From an uncultured Campylobacter sp. (lineage in GTDB: Bacteria > Campylobacterota > Campylobacteria > Campylobacterales > Campylobacteraceae): a stretch of DNA of 34,093 nt. This document shows, piece by piece, positions 25,161 to 32,017 of the stretch. The stretch's first letter is position 1, and each line of letters opens with the position of its first letter. A program made the position numbers and the translations under genes. The notes beneath the pieces were generated by a model. That model was not told where the DNA came from, ran no database searches, and was given only the letters and a program-made list of their open reading frames with translations. The stretch lies in assembly GCA_937990735.1 (NCBI GenBank), contig CALKQT010000084.1:1-34093 (forward strand). The letters run 5' to 3'.

Positions 25161-26122
25161 GGCTTGTTGAGAGCTTTTTAAATATTCAGGGCGAGGGCAA
25201 ATACGCAGGCAGGCTCGCGTTTTTCTTTCGCTTTGCAGGCTGTAATCTGCGCTGCGAGGGCTTTGGCGGCGAGCGCATTTCGCCAAAGACCGGCGAGATC
25301 TTGCGCGGTTGCGATACGATCCGTGCGGTTTTTACAAATCACTTCGAGCACGAAGAAATTTTAAATCTAGCGCAGCTTTTGAATAAAATTCCAAATTTAT
25401 CAGGTTCGTCCTGTTTCGCACCTGCTTGCTCTGCGCCGGGTTTTTGCGCCGCCGAGTCTTTTTTTGAAAGCGATACGTTAAATTCCGTCACCGCGCAAAC
25501 GCCTTCTCGCCCAAACGGTAGCGCAGAAAAATCTTTAAATTTAACGAGCGAAAATTCTTTAAATTTCGCGGCGCAGAATTCTTCAAATTTAAATCCGCAA
25601 AGCTCCGTCTCGCCGCAGAGTGCTAAGCTTTATCAAAAGCCGATCGTCGTTATCACCGGCGGCGAGCCGCTGCTGCATCACAAAGAGGCGCTATTTTACG
25701 AGTTCGTCTGCGAGCTGCTAGCGCGCGGATACGAAGTGCATTTTGAGACCAACGGCACGATTTTAGTGGATTTTGAAAAATTCCCCGCTTACAAAAGCTG
25801 CGTTTTTGCGATTTCGCCTAAGCTCTCAAACTCCGCCGAGCCGCGCGAACGCAGGCTGAGCTTCGCCGCGCTACGAAGCTTAAAACAAAACGCAAAGGAT
25901 AGCTTTTATAAGTTCGTCATCTCGCCCGAGTTTGACGCACAGCCTGAGATCAGCGAAATTTTAGCGGCGTGCGGCGGCGAGGTTTATTGCATGCCGTGCG
26001 GCGCAGATCGTCGCGAGCTGGAAAGCGCCGCGCAATTTTGCGTGGATTTTTGCCTAAAAAACGGCTATAATTACTCCGATCGCCTGCACATTAGAATTTG
26101 GGGCGAGAAGGACGGAGTATGA
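25157..26122 (+). CDS. queE: 7-carboxy-7-deazaguanine synthase QueE with internal insert
   Basis: QueE is a radical SAM enzyme that converts carboxytetrahydropterin to 7-carboxy-7-deazaguanine on the way to queuosine. The N-terminal SFLNIQGEGKYAG motif is present, with the cluster cysteines C29, C33 and C52; the wide spacing between the second and third cysteine, with GFG after C33 and GCDT at the end, is the form seen in Campylobacterota. VVITGGEPLLHH follows at about 164-175. Between them, residues about 81-156 form a low-complexity Ser/Asn/Ala/Pro insert absent from the family core, making the protein 321 residues instead of about 245. The frame is intact. Confidence 0.9.
   Translation: MRLVESFLNIQGEGKYAGRLAFFFRFAGCNLRCEGFGGERISPKTGEILRGCDTIRAVFTNHFEHEEILNLAQLLNKIPNLSGSSCFAPACSAPGFCAAESFFESDTLNSVTAQTPSRPNGSAEKSLNLTSENSLNFAAQNSSNLNPQSSVSPQSAKLYQKPIVVITGGEPLLHHKEALFYEFVCELLARGYEVHFETNGTILVDFEKFPAYKSCVFAISPKLSNSAEPRERRLSFAALRSLKQNAKDSFYKFVISPEFDAQPEISEILAACGGEVYCMPCGADRRELESAAQFCVDFCLKNGYNYSDRLHIRIWGEKDGV
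25356..25590. repeat. RAATTY-dense insert inside queE
   Basis: By hand count nine RAATTY sites lie in 235 nt, the last five in about 60 nt (AAATTT, AAATTC, AAATTT, GAATTC, AAATTT). They encode SLNL, SENSLNF, QNSSNL units. Confidence 0.8.
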
Positions 26123-26700
26123 TAATCAGGAAATTATACGAATTCGAAAACGCTCACATCGTGCGCCTGTGCGGCTCGAAGCGGTGCCGCACGAGCATCC
26201 ACGGCCACTCCTACAGATGCGAAATTTTGCTTAGCTCAAATTTTTTGGATGAAGCGGGGATGGTTTATGACTTTGGCTACATGAAGCTCGGTATTCGCGA
26301 GCTTATCGATAGTTTCGACCACGCCGTGACGATATACGCGCGTGATGATACGAGCTATATCGCGGATCTTAAAAAACACAGCGCGCGCTGGGTGCAGATA
26401 CCGCTAAATCCGAGTGCAGAGCAGTTTTGTAGAATTTTTTTCGTTCTAATTGACCGACTTTTGAGCCTAACTCAGATGCAAAACGGCGAGCGCGAAGTAA
26501 AGCTTCACAGCGTCATCGTGCACGAAACCGCGACTGGCTACGCGCAGTGCTTCCGCGACGACGCCTACAACGCGCAGATGGGCGAGATCGCGCTGGATGA
26601 GATAGAATTCTCGCCCGCCGTGCGCGAGGAGTGGAGGCAGCCGGAACTTTGGCGAAAGCTTCTGCGCGGCGAAAAAATCATCTATCCAAAGGATTGCTGA
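26119..26700 (+). CDS. queD: 6-carboxy-5,6,7,8-tetrahydropterin synthase QueD
   Basis: QueD converts dihydroneopterin triphosphate to 6-carboxytetrahydropterin, the substrate of QueE, so the adjacent genes encode consecutive steps. Zinc ligands H13, H28 and H30 are visible (NAH and HGHS), C23 is the probable catalytic cysteine, and SFDHAV with HETATGYA supply the rest of the active site. I use ATG 26119, which overlaps the queE stop (GTATGA) and follows AAGGACGGA. At 193 residues it is longer than the E. coli enzyme (about 120), as usual for the Campylobacter form with a C-terminal extension. Confidence 0.92.
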   Translation: MIIRKLYEFENAHIVRLCGSKRCRTSIHGHSYRCEILLSSNFLDEAGMVYDFGYMKLGIRELIDSFDHAVTIYARDDTSYIADLKKHSARWVQIPLNPSAEQFCRIFFVLIDRLLSLTQMQNGEREVKLHSVIVHETATGYAQCFRDDAYNAQMGEIALDEIEFSPAVREEWRQPELWRKLLRGEKIIYPKDC

Positions 26701-26921
26701 TGAGAAATTTCTTTAAATTTGACGCGGGATTTGTGCGCGTTTTTGCCGCGTGTGCGATCTTTGTCTGCGTGCTTGCTTTGGGCGGCTGCGACGATGAGAA
26801 AAAGAACACTTTGGAAAAGCCGCCGGTAGATAGTGAGGTGCCGAAGGACGTGCCTATCGCGCCTAGCGAGCCTAAAGTCGATATAAACGCCGATATGCTG
26901 CCGCTTCCGGTTACTGAATAG
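26700..26921 (+). CDS. Small lipoprotein, 73 residues
   Basis: The start at ATG 26700 shares a base with the queD stop (TGATG). A basic N terminus and hydrophobic helix end in LALGGC, a clear lipobox with the acylated cysteine at about residue 30. The remaining 43 residues are acidic and Pro-rich (KPPVDSEVPKDVPIAPSEPKV) with no domain. As I recall, C. jejuni has a lipoprotein at this place (Cj0158c, described as haem-binding), but no CxxCH is present here, so I would not transfer that function. Role unknown. Confidence 0.75.
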   Translation: MRNFFKFDAGFVRVFAACAIFVCVLALGGCDDEKKNTLEKPPVDSEVPKDVPIAPSEPKVDINADMLPLPVTE

Positions 26922-26930
26922 GATGGAGCG

Positions 26931-27296
26931 TTGAAAAATCGGCGGCTAAATTTGAAAATTTTTAAAATTTGCGTTATTTGTATGCGGCGCGTAGGCGCGA
27001 TTTCGGCGTCTTTTTTGCCCGTGCGATCTGCGCAGAGAAATTTTAAATTTTATAAAGCTTTATCTGCAAAATTTCATTCTTGGTGCGAGAAATACGGCAC
27101 GGAACTGCAATTAAAATATGCGCTAAATTTTAACGCAATAAATATCCGCAGCCGCTTTGAAGAGTTTTTAAAATTTCAAAAGCGCGGAGCCGATCTTTTT
27201 TATCTCGCGCCGAAAAAATTTGCGTTAAAATTTGATCGTTTCGGCTCTAGCGGCGCAAAATTTTGTCCTCCAAATTTAACCCCTCGGCGGAAATAA
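26931..27296 (+). CDS. Doubtful ORF, K/F/N-rich, possibly not a real gene
   Basis: A TTG at 26931 opens a 121-residue basic frame. For a real gene: GGAG four bases upstream and a stop that shares a base with the next start (TAATG). Against it: composition dominated by KF, NF and NL pairs that come from AAATTT and AAAATTTT words (12 RAATTY sites in 330 nt), no recognisable domain, and no hydrophobic core pattern beyond scattered F and L. It may be a RAATTY-rich spacer that stays open by chance, or a very diverged gene. No function assigned. Confidence 0.3.
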   Translation: MKNRRLNLKIFKICVICMRRVGAISASFLPVRSAQRNFKFYKALSAKFHSWCEKYGTELQLKYALNFNAINIRSRFEEFLKFQKRGADLFYLAPKKFALKFDRFGSSGAKFCPPNLTPRRK

Positions 27297-27778
27297 TGGA
27301 TTATATGTATCAAAGCGCGCTTGGCTTTCATAAGTTTTTTGTGCTAGCTACGGCGATTTTAACGATAATTTATCTGATTTTTACCCAGCTTAAGATCGAC
27401 GCCGCGACGGAATTTCGTCCTTGCGGCAAGGCTTTAAATTCCGCCGCCTCCGCGCCGCAAGCTGGGAATTTAAAGCAAAAAAGCAGATCTGGGCTTAGAT
27501 TTCTTAGGCGAATCAGGCTGTTTTTGCCGATCTATTATTCGTGTATCGCGGCGCTGATTATCAGCGGGAGCGTGATGCTGCCGGTGCTGCGCTTCGATCT
27601 GAGCTTTAGAATTTACTTTATGGCAGCCGCAGCGCTAGCGATGATCGCGTTTAGTGCGACGTCGTACAAGCGGCTAAAAATCGCGTATCTGAGCCAAAAT
27701 TTTGCGCCGTATCAGCGCAAAATGCGGCTGATTTTGGGGCTAAACTTAGCGATAATTTTGATAGCGAGTGTTATTTGA
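27296..27778 (+). CDS. Integral membrane protein upstream of rsmE
   Basis: This 160-residue protein starts at ATG 27296 and has four hydrophobic segments (about 12-30, 83-103, 108-125 and 143-159) with a basic hydrophilic loop at about 40-80. In C. jejuni a small integral membrane protein (Cj0157c as I recall) stands in the same position. The loop contains A/S/K-rich sequence and may be partly low complexity. The stop overlaps the rsmE ATG (TGATG). No function is known to me. Confidence 0.75.
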   Translation: MDYMYQSALGFHKFFVLATAILTIIYLIFTQLKIDAATEFRPCGKALNSAASAPQAGNLKQKSRSGLRFLRRIRLFLPIYYSCIAALIISGSVMLPVLRFDLSFRIYFMAAAALAMIAFSATSYKRLKIAYLSQNFAPYQRKMRLILGLNLAIILIASVI

Positions 27779-28434
27779 TGGTATATTTTTACGATAAGCT
27801 TGCAGGCGAACAGAGCCTAGTTTTGCAGAATGATCAGTTTTTGCACCTAAAGGCTAGGCGAGCAAGGGCGGGCGAGCGCATAGACGTACGAAATCTAAAG
27901 GACGGGGCGAGCTATCTATATGAGATCGCCGAAATTTCGCGCAAAGGCGCGGCTCTGAATTTAGTTTTTAAAAGCTCCGTTTTTACGCCGAGCCACGATT
28001 TTTGCGTCGCTTGGGCGGTCGTCGAGAGCACCGTGATCGAAAAGAGCCTGCCTGCGCTAAATGAGATGGGCGTCGGGCGGCTTGTTTTGGTCTATGCCGA
28101 TCTGTCGCAGAAAAACGTGCGGCTCGATCTGCAGAGGATGGAGCGGATTTTGATCAACTCATCTCAGCAATGCGGGCGAAATTCCATCATGCAGATCGAG
28201 GTTTTGGGCGGCTCGGACGAGCTCGCGCAAAGGTATGAAAACGTAAGCCTGATCGATTTTGGCGGCAAGAATATCGACATTTTCGGCGGCGAGGAGGTCG
28301 CTTTCATCGGCCCAGAGGGCGGATTTTCGCCGCGCGAAAGGGAGAAATTTAAAAACGCCTATGCGCTTAATAGCCCTTATATTTTGCGCTCAAACACCGC
28401 GCTGATCGCAACTTGCGCGAAGCTGATGTTTTAA
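27778..28434 (+). CDS. rsmE: 16S rRNA (uracil1498-N3)-methyltransferase RsmE
   Basis: RsmE is a SPOUT-fold methyltransferase acting on the small-subunit rRNA. An N-terminal PUA-like part (about 1-65) precedes the knotted domain, in which AFIGPEGGFSPREREKF is the SAM-binding loop and ILRSNTALIATCAKL the second knot motif. In the usual family motif the last block reads LRTETA, so the SNTA variant is a small departure that is common in Campylobacterota to my knowledge. Length 218 is near normal. ATG 27778 is coupled to the upstream stop. Confidence 0.9.
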   Translation: MVYFYDKLAGEQSLVLQNDQFLHLKARRARAGERIDVRNLKDGASYLYEIAEISRKGAALNLVFKSSVFTPSHDFCVAWAVVESTVIEKSLPALNEMGVGRLVLVYADLSQKNVRLDLQRMERILINSSQQCGRNSIMQIEVLGGSDELAQRYENVSLIDFGGKNIDIFGGEEVAFIGPEGGFSPREREKFKNAYALNSPYILRSNTALIATCAKLMF

Positions 28435-28441
28435 ACGCTCG

Positions 28442-28495
28442 GCAAATTTTAAAATTTAAAGCCGCGTGCTTTAAATTTTGGAATTTAAAATTTGC
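28442..28495 (+). terminator. Long nested A/T-rich hairpin after rsmE
   Basis: AAAATTTAAAGC (28451-28462) pairs perfectly with GCTTTAAATTTT (28468-28479) around the loop CGCGT. Outside it, GCAAATTTT (28442-28450) pairs with AAAATTTGC (28487-28495), leaving a 7-base bulge on one side. The 12-bp inner stem, GC-closed loop and T-ending right arm suggest a terminator working in the forward direction eight bases after the rsmE stop; symmetry would allow either strand. Confidence 0.5.
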
Positions 28496-28609
28496 TCTGC
28501 GCGATCCGCTATGTTTATCTGCGGCTTGATGCACTGCGCGTATTTACCGCGGCGCATCTTCGCGCGCTGTATTTGTACGCTGTAATAGGCTATGATGAAA
28601 TAAATTTTA

Positions 28610-28630
28610 CCCGCAAAGCGGGCTAAATTT
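28610..28630 (+). terminator. Short GC hairpin with AATTTT tail
   Basis: CCCGC and GCGGG form a 5-bp stem with the loop AAA (28610-28622), followed by CTAAATTTTA. This has the layout of an intrinsic terminator, with a weak T-run. It lies about 110 bases before the rpmE promoter. Confidence 0.35.
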
Positions 28631-28729
28631 TAAAATTTCGTGTCCAAAAAGCATGCTTGAGAAAAAAATTGCCGCTTCGCCGAGAGATTTTTAAAACCCT
28701 TTAAATTTGCTTTTTAGATAAAAAAGTTG

Positions 28730-28735
28730 TATAAT
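28730..28735 (+). promoter_or_regulatory. -10 box of rpmE
   Basis: A perfect TATAAT (in GTTGTATAATCGC) precedes rpmE by 34 bases, with AAAAAGGATT as ribosome site between. This is the strongest promoter-like site in the window. Confidence 0.7.
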
Positions 28736-28769
28736 CGCTGCCTTTTAAAATCATCAAAAAGGATTAAAA

Positions 28770-28970
28770 ATGAAAAAAGATATTCACCCAAACTTTGTCG
28801 AAACGACCGTTACCTGCGCTTGCGGAAACACTTTTAAAACGCGCTCGAACAAGCCCGAGATTCGCGTCGATATCTGCTCCAATTGCCATCCGTTTTTCAC
28901 GGGCAGCGAGAAGATCGTAGATAGCGCGGGCCGCGTCGAGAAATTTAAGCAAAAATACGGAATGAAATAG
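28770..28970 (+). CDS. rpmE: 50S ribosomal protein L31 (zinc-binding type)
   Basis: L31 bridges the ribosomal subunits. The 66 residues start MKKDIHP, and the zinc ligands C16, C18, C36 and C39 (CACGN and CSNCH) mark the zinc-containing form rather than the zinc-free paralogue. PFFTG and the basic C terminus (KFKQKYG) are typical. The ribosome site AGGATTAAAA fits ATG 28770. The next gene begins directly after the stop. Confidence 0.97.
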   Translation: MKKDIHPNFVETTVTCACGNTFKTRSNKPEIRVDICSNCHPFFTGSEKIVDSAGRVEKFKQKYGMK

Positions 28971-29786
28971 TTGCTATATCTCATTCCTACGCCGATAGGA
29001 AATCTAAGCGATATCTCGAGCCGCGCGCTTGAGGTATTGCAAAGCTGCGAAATCCTAATCTGTGAGGATACGAGGGTTTCAAAAAAACTACTAAACTTAT
29101 TATCCGATAAATTTCAAATTTCATTTAAAATTTCACAGTTTTACTCGCTGCACACGCACAACGAAGCGGAGTTTTTCGCGAGTTTTGATGCGGCGCTTCT
29201 GCGCGAAAAAGCTTGCGCATATGTAAGCGACGCGGGCATGCCCTGCATCAGCGATCCGGGAATTGCGCTCGTTAAATTTGCGCAACGAAGCGGCGTGCCT
29301 TATGAGGTGCTTAGCGGCGCAAACGCCCTGCTGCTCGTAGCCGCCGCAAGCGGGCTGGTGGAGAAAGAATTTAGCTTTTTAGGCTTTTTGAATAATGACG
29401 GCGCGCAGCGAAAAGCTCAGATCCTAAATTTAATGCAAAGCCCATATCCATGCGTGCTATATGAATCTCCTAAGCGCGTGGTAAAGCTAATAGAGCAGAT
29501 CGCGGGGATCGACGCACAGCGCAAAATTTTTGCGATTAAAGAAGCTACAAAAAAATTTGAAACAAAATTTTTCGGTAGCGCCGCAGAGGTTCTATCCAGC
29601 CTAAACGGCGCAAATTTAAACGGCGAATGGTGCGTCGTGATTGACGGCGCGGGCGAGAAAAGCTTTGAAAAAATCACGCAGGAAGATATTTTGTCGCTTG
29701 AAATCGCGCCGAAAATAAAAGCGAAACTGCTCTCAAAAATAAACGGCGAACCCGCCAAAGAAATATATAAAAATTTGATACGCTAA
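28971..29786 (+). CDS. rsmI: 16S rRNA (cytidine1402-2'-O)-methyltransferase RsmI (TTG start)
   Basis: RsmI methylates C1402 in the decoding centre. The N-terminal LIPTPIGNLSDIS, CEDTRVSKKLL and YVSDAGMPCISDPG motifs identify this tetrapyrrole-methylase-fold family. The frame begins with TTG immediately after the rpmE TAG stop, so it probably depends on translation of rpmE; only a weak GGAA lies upstream. No ATG occurs before the conserved PTPIGN, which fixes the start. The length of 271 is normal. Confidence 0.93.
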   Translation: MLYLIPTPIGNLSDISSRALEVLQSCEILICEDTRVSKKLLNLLSDKFQISFKISQFYSLHTHNEAEFFASFDAALLREKACAYVSDAGMPCISDPGIALVKFAQRSGVPYEVLSGANALLLVAAASGLVEKEFSFLGFLNNDGAQRKAQILNLMQSPYPCVLYESPKRVVKLIEQIAGIDAQRKIFAIKEATKKFETKFFGSAAEVLSSLNGANLNGEWCVVIDGAGEKSFEKITQEDILSLEIAPKIKAKLLSKINGEPAKEIYKNLIR

Positions 29787-29809
29787 GTCATATTTTAACC
29801 GTTTTTCGC

Positions 29810-29815
29810 TAAAAT
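29810..29815 (+). promoter_or_regulatory. Possible -10 box giving a leaderless rlmB transcript
   Basis: TAAAAT behind GTTTTTCGC ends seven bases before the rlmB ATG. If active, transcription would start at or next to the A of the ATG. No purine-rich ribosome site is visible upstream of this ATG. Confidence 0.35.
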
Positions 29816-29821
29816 CCCAAA

Positions 29822-30523
29822 ATGATTATTTACGGCAAGCAGCTGTTTTTGCACCTTTTAAACCGGCATCCGCAGAAATTTATCCGCATCATCCTTGCTA
29901 AGGAGTGCGAGAAAGAAATTTTTAAAAAGATCGCCGCGACCGGCGTAAAAATCGAGCGCGCCGATGCGAAAAAAGCTCAAGCCCTCGCTCGCGGCGGCAA
30001 CCATCAAGGCTTTTTAGCCGAGGTGGAGGAGTTTAGCTTCGGCGATCTGGCCAGCGTCAAAGACGATAAATTCGTGCCGATCCTTTATGGGCTTACCGAT
30101 GTCGGAAACATCGGCGCGATAATGCGCAGCGCCTATGCTTTGGGTGCAAATAGCGTGATCGTCGTCGCAAATAATCTAAATATGGTGGGCGTAGTGCGCG
30201 CAAGCTCGGGCGCGGCGTATGAGCTAAACGTCGTTAAGGCCGCAGACGGGCTTAGTGTGCTAAATGAGCTTAAACAGAGCGGCTTTGAAATTTACGCCGC
30301 GAGTGCAGGCGGGACGAGCTTTAAGGAGTTAGAGCTCGGCGCGAAAAACGCACTCGTAATGGGGAACGAAGAAGAGGGGATACCTGCTAGAGCGCTTAAA
30401 AAATGCGACTGCGCGGTATCAATAAAGATGCGCGAAGGCTGGGATTCGCTTAACGTAAGCGCGGCATTTGCGATACTATGCGATGGAATTTTAAATGGAA
30501 GAAATAGAAGAGAAGTTAAATAA
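29822..30523 (+). CDS. rlmB: 23S rRNA 2'-O-ribose methyltransferase, TrmH/SpoU family
   Basis: This 233-residue protein has a short N-terminal L30e-like substrate part and a SpoU catalytic domain with its three motifs: NIGAIMRSAYALG (motif 1), LVMGNEEEGIP (motif 2) and SLNVSAAFAIL (motif 3). RlmB methylates G2251 of 23S rRNA; tRNA methylation (TrmH) is the alternative, since the family is hard to separate by motif alone. In C. jejuni the gene in this place is annotated as an rRNA methylase. The start ATG lacks a visible ribosome site. It overlaps the next gene by 29 nt. Confidence 0.88.
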   Translation: MIIYGKQLFLHLLNRHPQKFIRIILAKECEKEIFKKIAATGVKIERADAKKAQALARGGNHQGFLAEVEEFSFGDLASVKDDKFVPILYGLTDVGNIGAIMRSAYALGANSVIVVANNLNMVGVVRASSGAAYELNVVKAADGLSVLNELKQSGFEIYAASAGGTSFKELELGAKNALVMGNEEEGIPARALKKCDCAVSIKMREGWDSLNVSAAFAILCDGILNGRNRREVK

Positions 30524-31514
30524 TACGGACGAGCAGGCGGAACAAACCGAGAAGCCGGAGCAAACACAGCAGCCAAAAAATAGCGATCTGGATAAATTAA
30601 AATCTATGGATCTCATCGAGATAGCCCGCACGACGCGCATCGACGCGCAAAATTTAGAATACATCATCAACAAAGACTTCGAGAAGCTGGCAAATTTTAA
30701 CGTGAAGGGCTACATTAAAATTTTAGAGCGTGAGTTCGGGCTGGATCTATCGGACTGGCTTAGCGAGTTTGAGAGCGCCAAAGCGAGCTTTGCGCCCGTT
30801 AAAAAGGCTAAAGTCGAGCAGGTCTATGGTCAAAGGGTCAGCCCTAATAAAAGCGGCAGCGGTTGGCTTTTATGGCTGCTTGCAATGGTATTAATCATAG
30901 GCGCAATCTTTTATTTCGGACTTTATAAAAGCTTCGGCGAATTTTTGGGCTCGCTTTTATGGGAACAAAACAAAACCACCTACTCGGACGCTCCGATCGT
31001 AAATAACACTCAAAAAAAGCTTGAAAACATCGGTATCGACGTCATTTCGCGCAACGCTACAGATGAAAAATTCGCACTAAAGTCAGATGCCAATGCAGCC
31101 GCTGCTGTGGATGAAAATTTAAGCTCGCTAAACGCGCTGGACCGCTCTATCAGGATCGAGCGCGCGAGTGCCAAAACGGAGGAAAATTCCACCGACGAAA
31201 ACGTCACGCAAAGCGTACCTGCACCCAGCAAAGATATCGTGCTTAATCCGCGCGGCAAAATGTGGATCGGTATCATCGATCTAAAAAGTGGCAAGAAGCG
31301 CGAGATGGTCATCAATGCCCCTTACGTAGTCGCTTCGCAAGGAGATGAGGAGCTGCTAATCTCTACCGGTCATGGGATGTTTGAGCTCGGCAAAGCCGAT
31401 GGCAACGTAACTTTTAGCGAAAGAAACACTCAAAAATTCCACGTCAAAGATGGCAATATCACTAAAATTTCAGCTGATGAGTTTCTGCGCTTAAACAAGG
31501 GCAAGAAGTGGTAA
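30495..31514 (+). CDS. Single-pass membrane protein, RodZ-like layout
   Basis: The 339 residues consist of an acidic Q/E-rich N terminus (1-30), a small helical domain at about 36-90 that could be a helix-turn-helix, one transmembrane helix at about 123-143, a low-complexity linker (about 160-240, rich in N, S, A, E), and a C-terminal beta-rich domain (about 245-325). This order of cytoplasmic DNA-binding-like domain, one helix, linker and periplasmic beta domain resembles RodZ, but I have no diagnostic motif. The gene starts within rlmB. As I recall C. jejuni has a membrane protein (Cj0152c) in this place. Function unproven. Confidence 0.75.
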   Translation: MEEIEEKLNNTDEQAEQTEKPEQTQQPKNSDLDKLKSMDLIEIARTTRIDAQNLEYIINKDFEKLANFNVKGYIKILEREFGLDLSDWLSEFESAKASFAPVKKAKVEQVYGQRVSPNKSGSGWLLWLLAMVLIIGAIFYFGLYKSFGEFLGSLLWEQNKTTYSDAPIVNNTQKKLENIGIDVISRNATDEKFALKSDANAAAAVDENLSSLNALDRSIRIERASAKTEENSTDENVTQSVPAPSKDIVLNPRGKMWIGIIDLKSGKKREMVINAPYVVASQGDEELLISTGHGMFELGKADGNVTFSERNTQKFHVKDGNITKISADEFLRLNKGKKW

Positions 31515-32017
31515 AATCCTCGTTCTCGTGTGCGGCTCTTCGCTCGTAGGGCTTTTGCCGCCGCTGAGAGTAAAATTTCGGCTTGCTACGGCGCTCGGTT
31601 TAAATTTAACCTCGCGGCTGTAAATTTAAAAAGGTTGAATCGCGCCGCTTTGGATAAAATTTTTAAACGGCGTAGGTAAAATTTTAAACGGCACGGGCGC
31701 GTGTAGTAGAGTGCTAAATTTAAGAGGCGTCGTCCATGGCGCCCCGCAAAACGAAGGTCTCGATCGTTTCGAGCGGACGTAAATTTAAATGTCGCCGCAA
31801 AGGGTCGCGACGCGATAAATTTAAACGATCGACGCCTCCGCAGTTTTAAAATTTTAGCGAGGCAAAGGTTTTAAACCGCCCAAGTGTTACAAAAGCGCCG
31901 CCGCATCGCCGCTAAGGCTTGAAATTTTAGTCTTCGTGCGGCGCGAGCAGATCGCTGCGTTTAAGGCGCGAAATTTTAAATATGGCTTGAAAATTACTTT
32001 AAAATAAGAGGTTTGAG
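31515..32017. other. 503-base gap with RAATTY words and a broken inverted repeat
   Basis: No ORF of substance is seen. About eleven RAATTY sites by hand count separate GC-rich blocks. A near-duplicate unit AAAATTTTTAAACGGC / AAAATTTTAAACGGC occurs at about 31656 and 31678. An interrupted 16-bp inverted repeat is listed separately. Gene-poor space here could hold a small RNA or decayed sequence; C. jejuni has a small gene (Cj0151c as I recall) at this position and I see none here. Confidence 0.55.
31724..31838. repeat. Interrupted 16-bp inverted repeat
   Basis: The right arm AAACGATCGACGCCTC (31823-31838) is continuous. Its complement on the left is split as GAGGCGTCG (31724-31732) and ATCGTTT (31763-31769), with 30 bases between. 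Removal of those 30 bases would give a perfect 16-bp repeat. Confidence 0.6.

Larger units (their letters stand above)
28435..28769. other. 335-base gap before rpmE with hairpins and RAATTY words
   Basis: The gap holds two hairpins (described separately), about nine RAATTY sites by hand count, and the rpmE promoter at its right end. The stretch from about 28500 to 28600 is GC-richer with several short GCGC words and no ORF worth calling. I see no RNA gene that I can name. Confidence 0.6.

Noticed and set aside
25397..25624. queE as a frameshifted or split gene
   Set aside because: The frame is continuous through the insert and both halves of the family motifs are intact in the same frame.
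28435..28769. A tRNA or known small RNA in the gap before rpmE
   Set aside because: No cloverleaf, no TTCGA-type T arm and no recognisable RNA motif was found; only hairpins and A/T words.
32000..32005. TAAAAT as a -10 box of the aminotransferase gene
   Set aside because: The AAGAGG ribosome site would lie before or at the transcript start, so it cannot serve both purposes.
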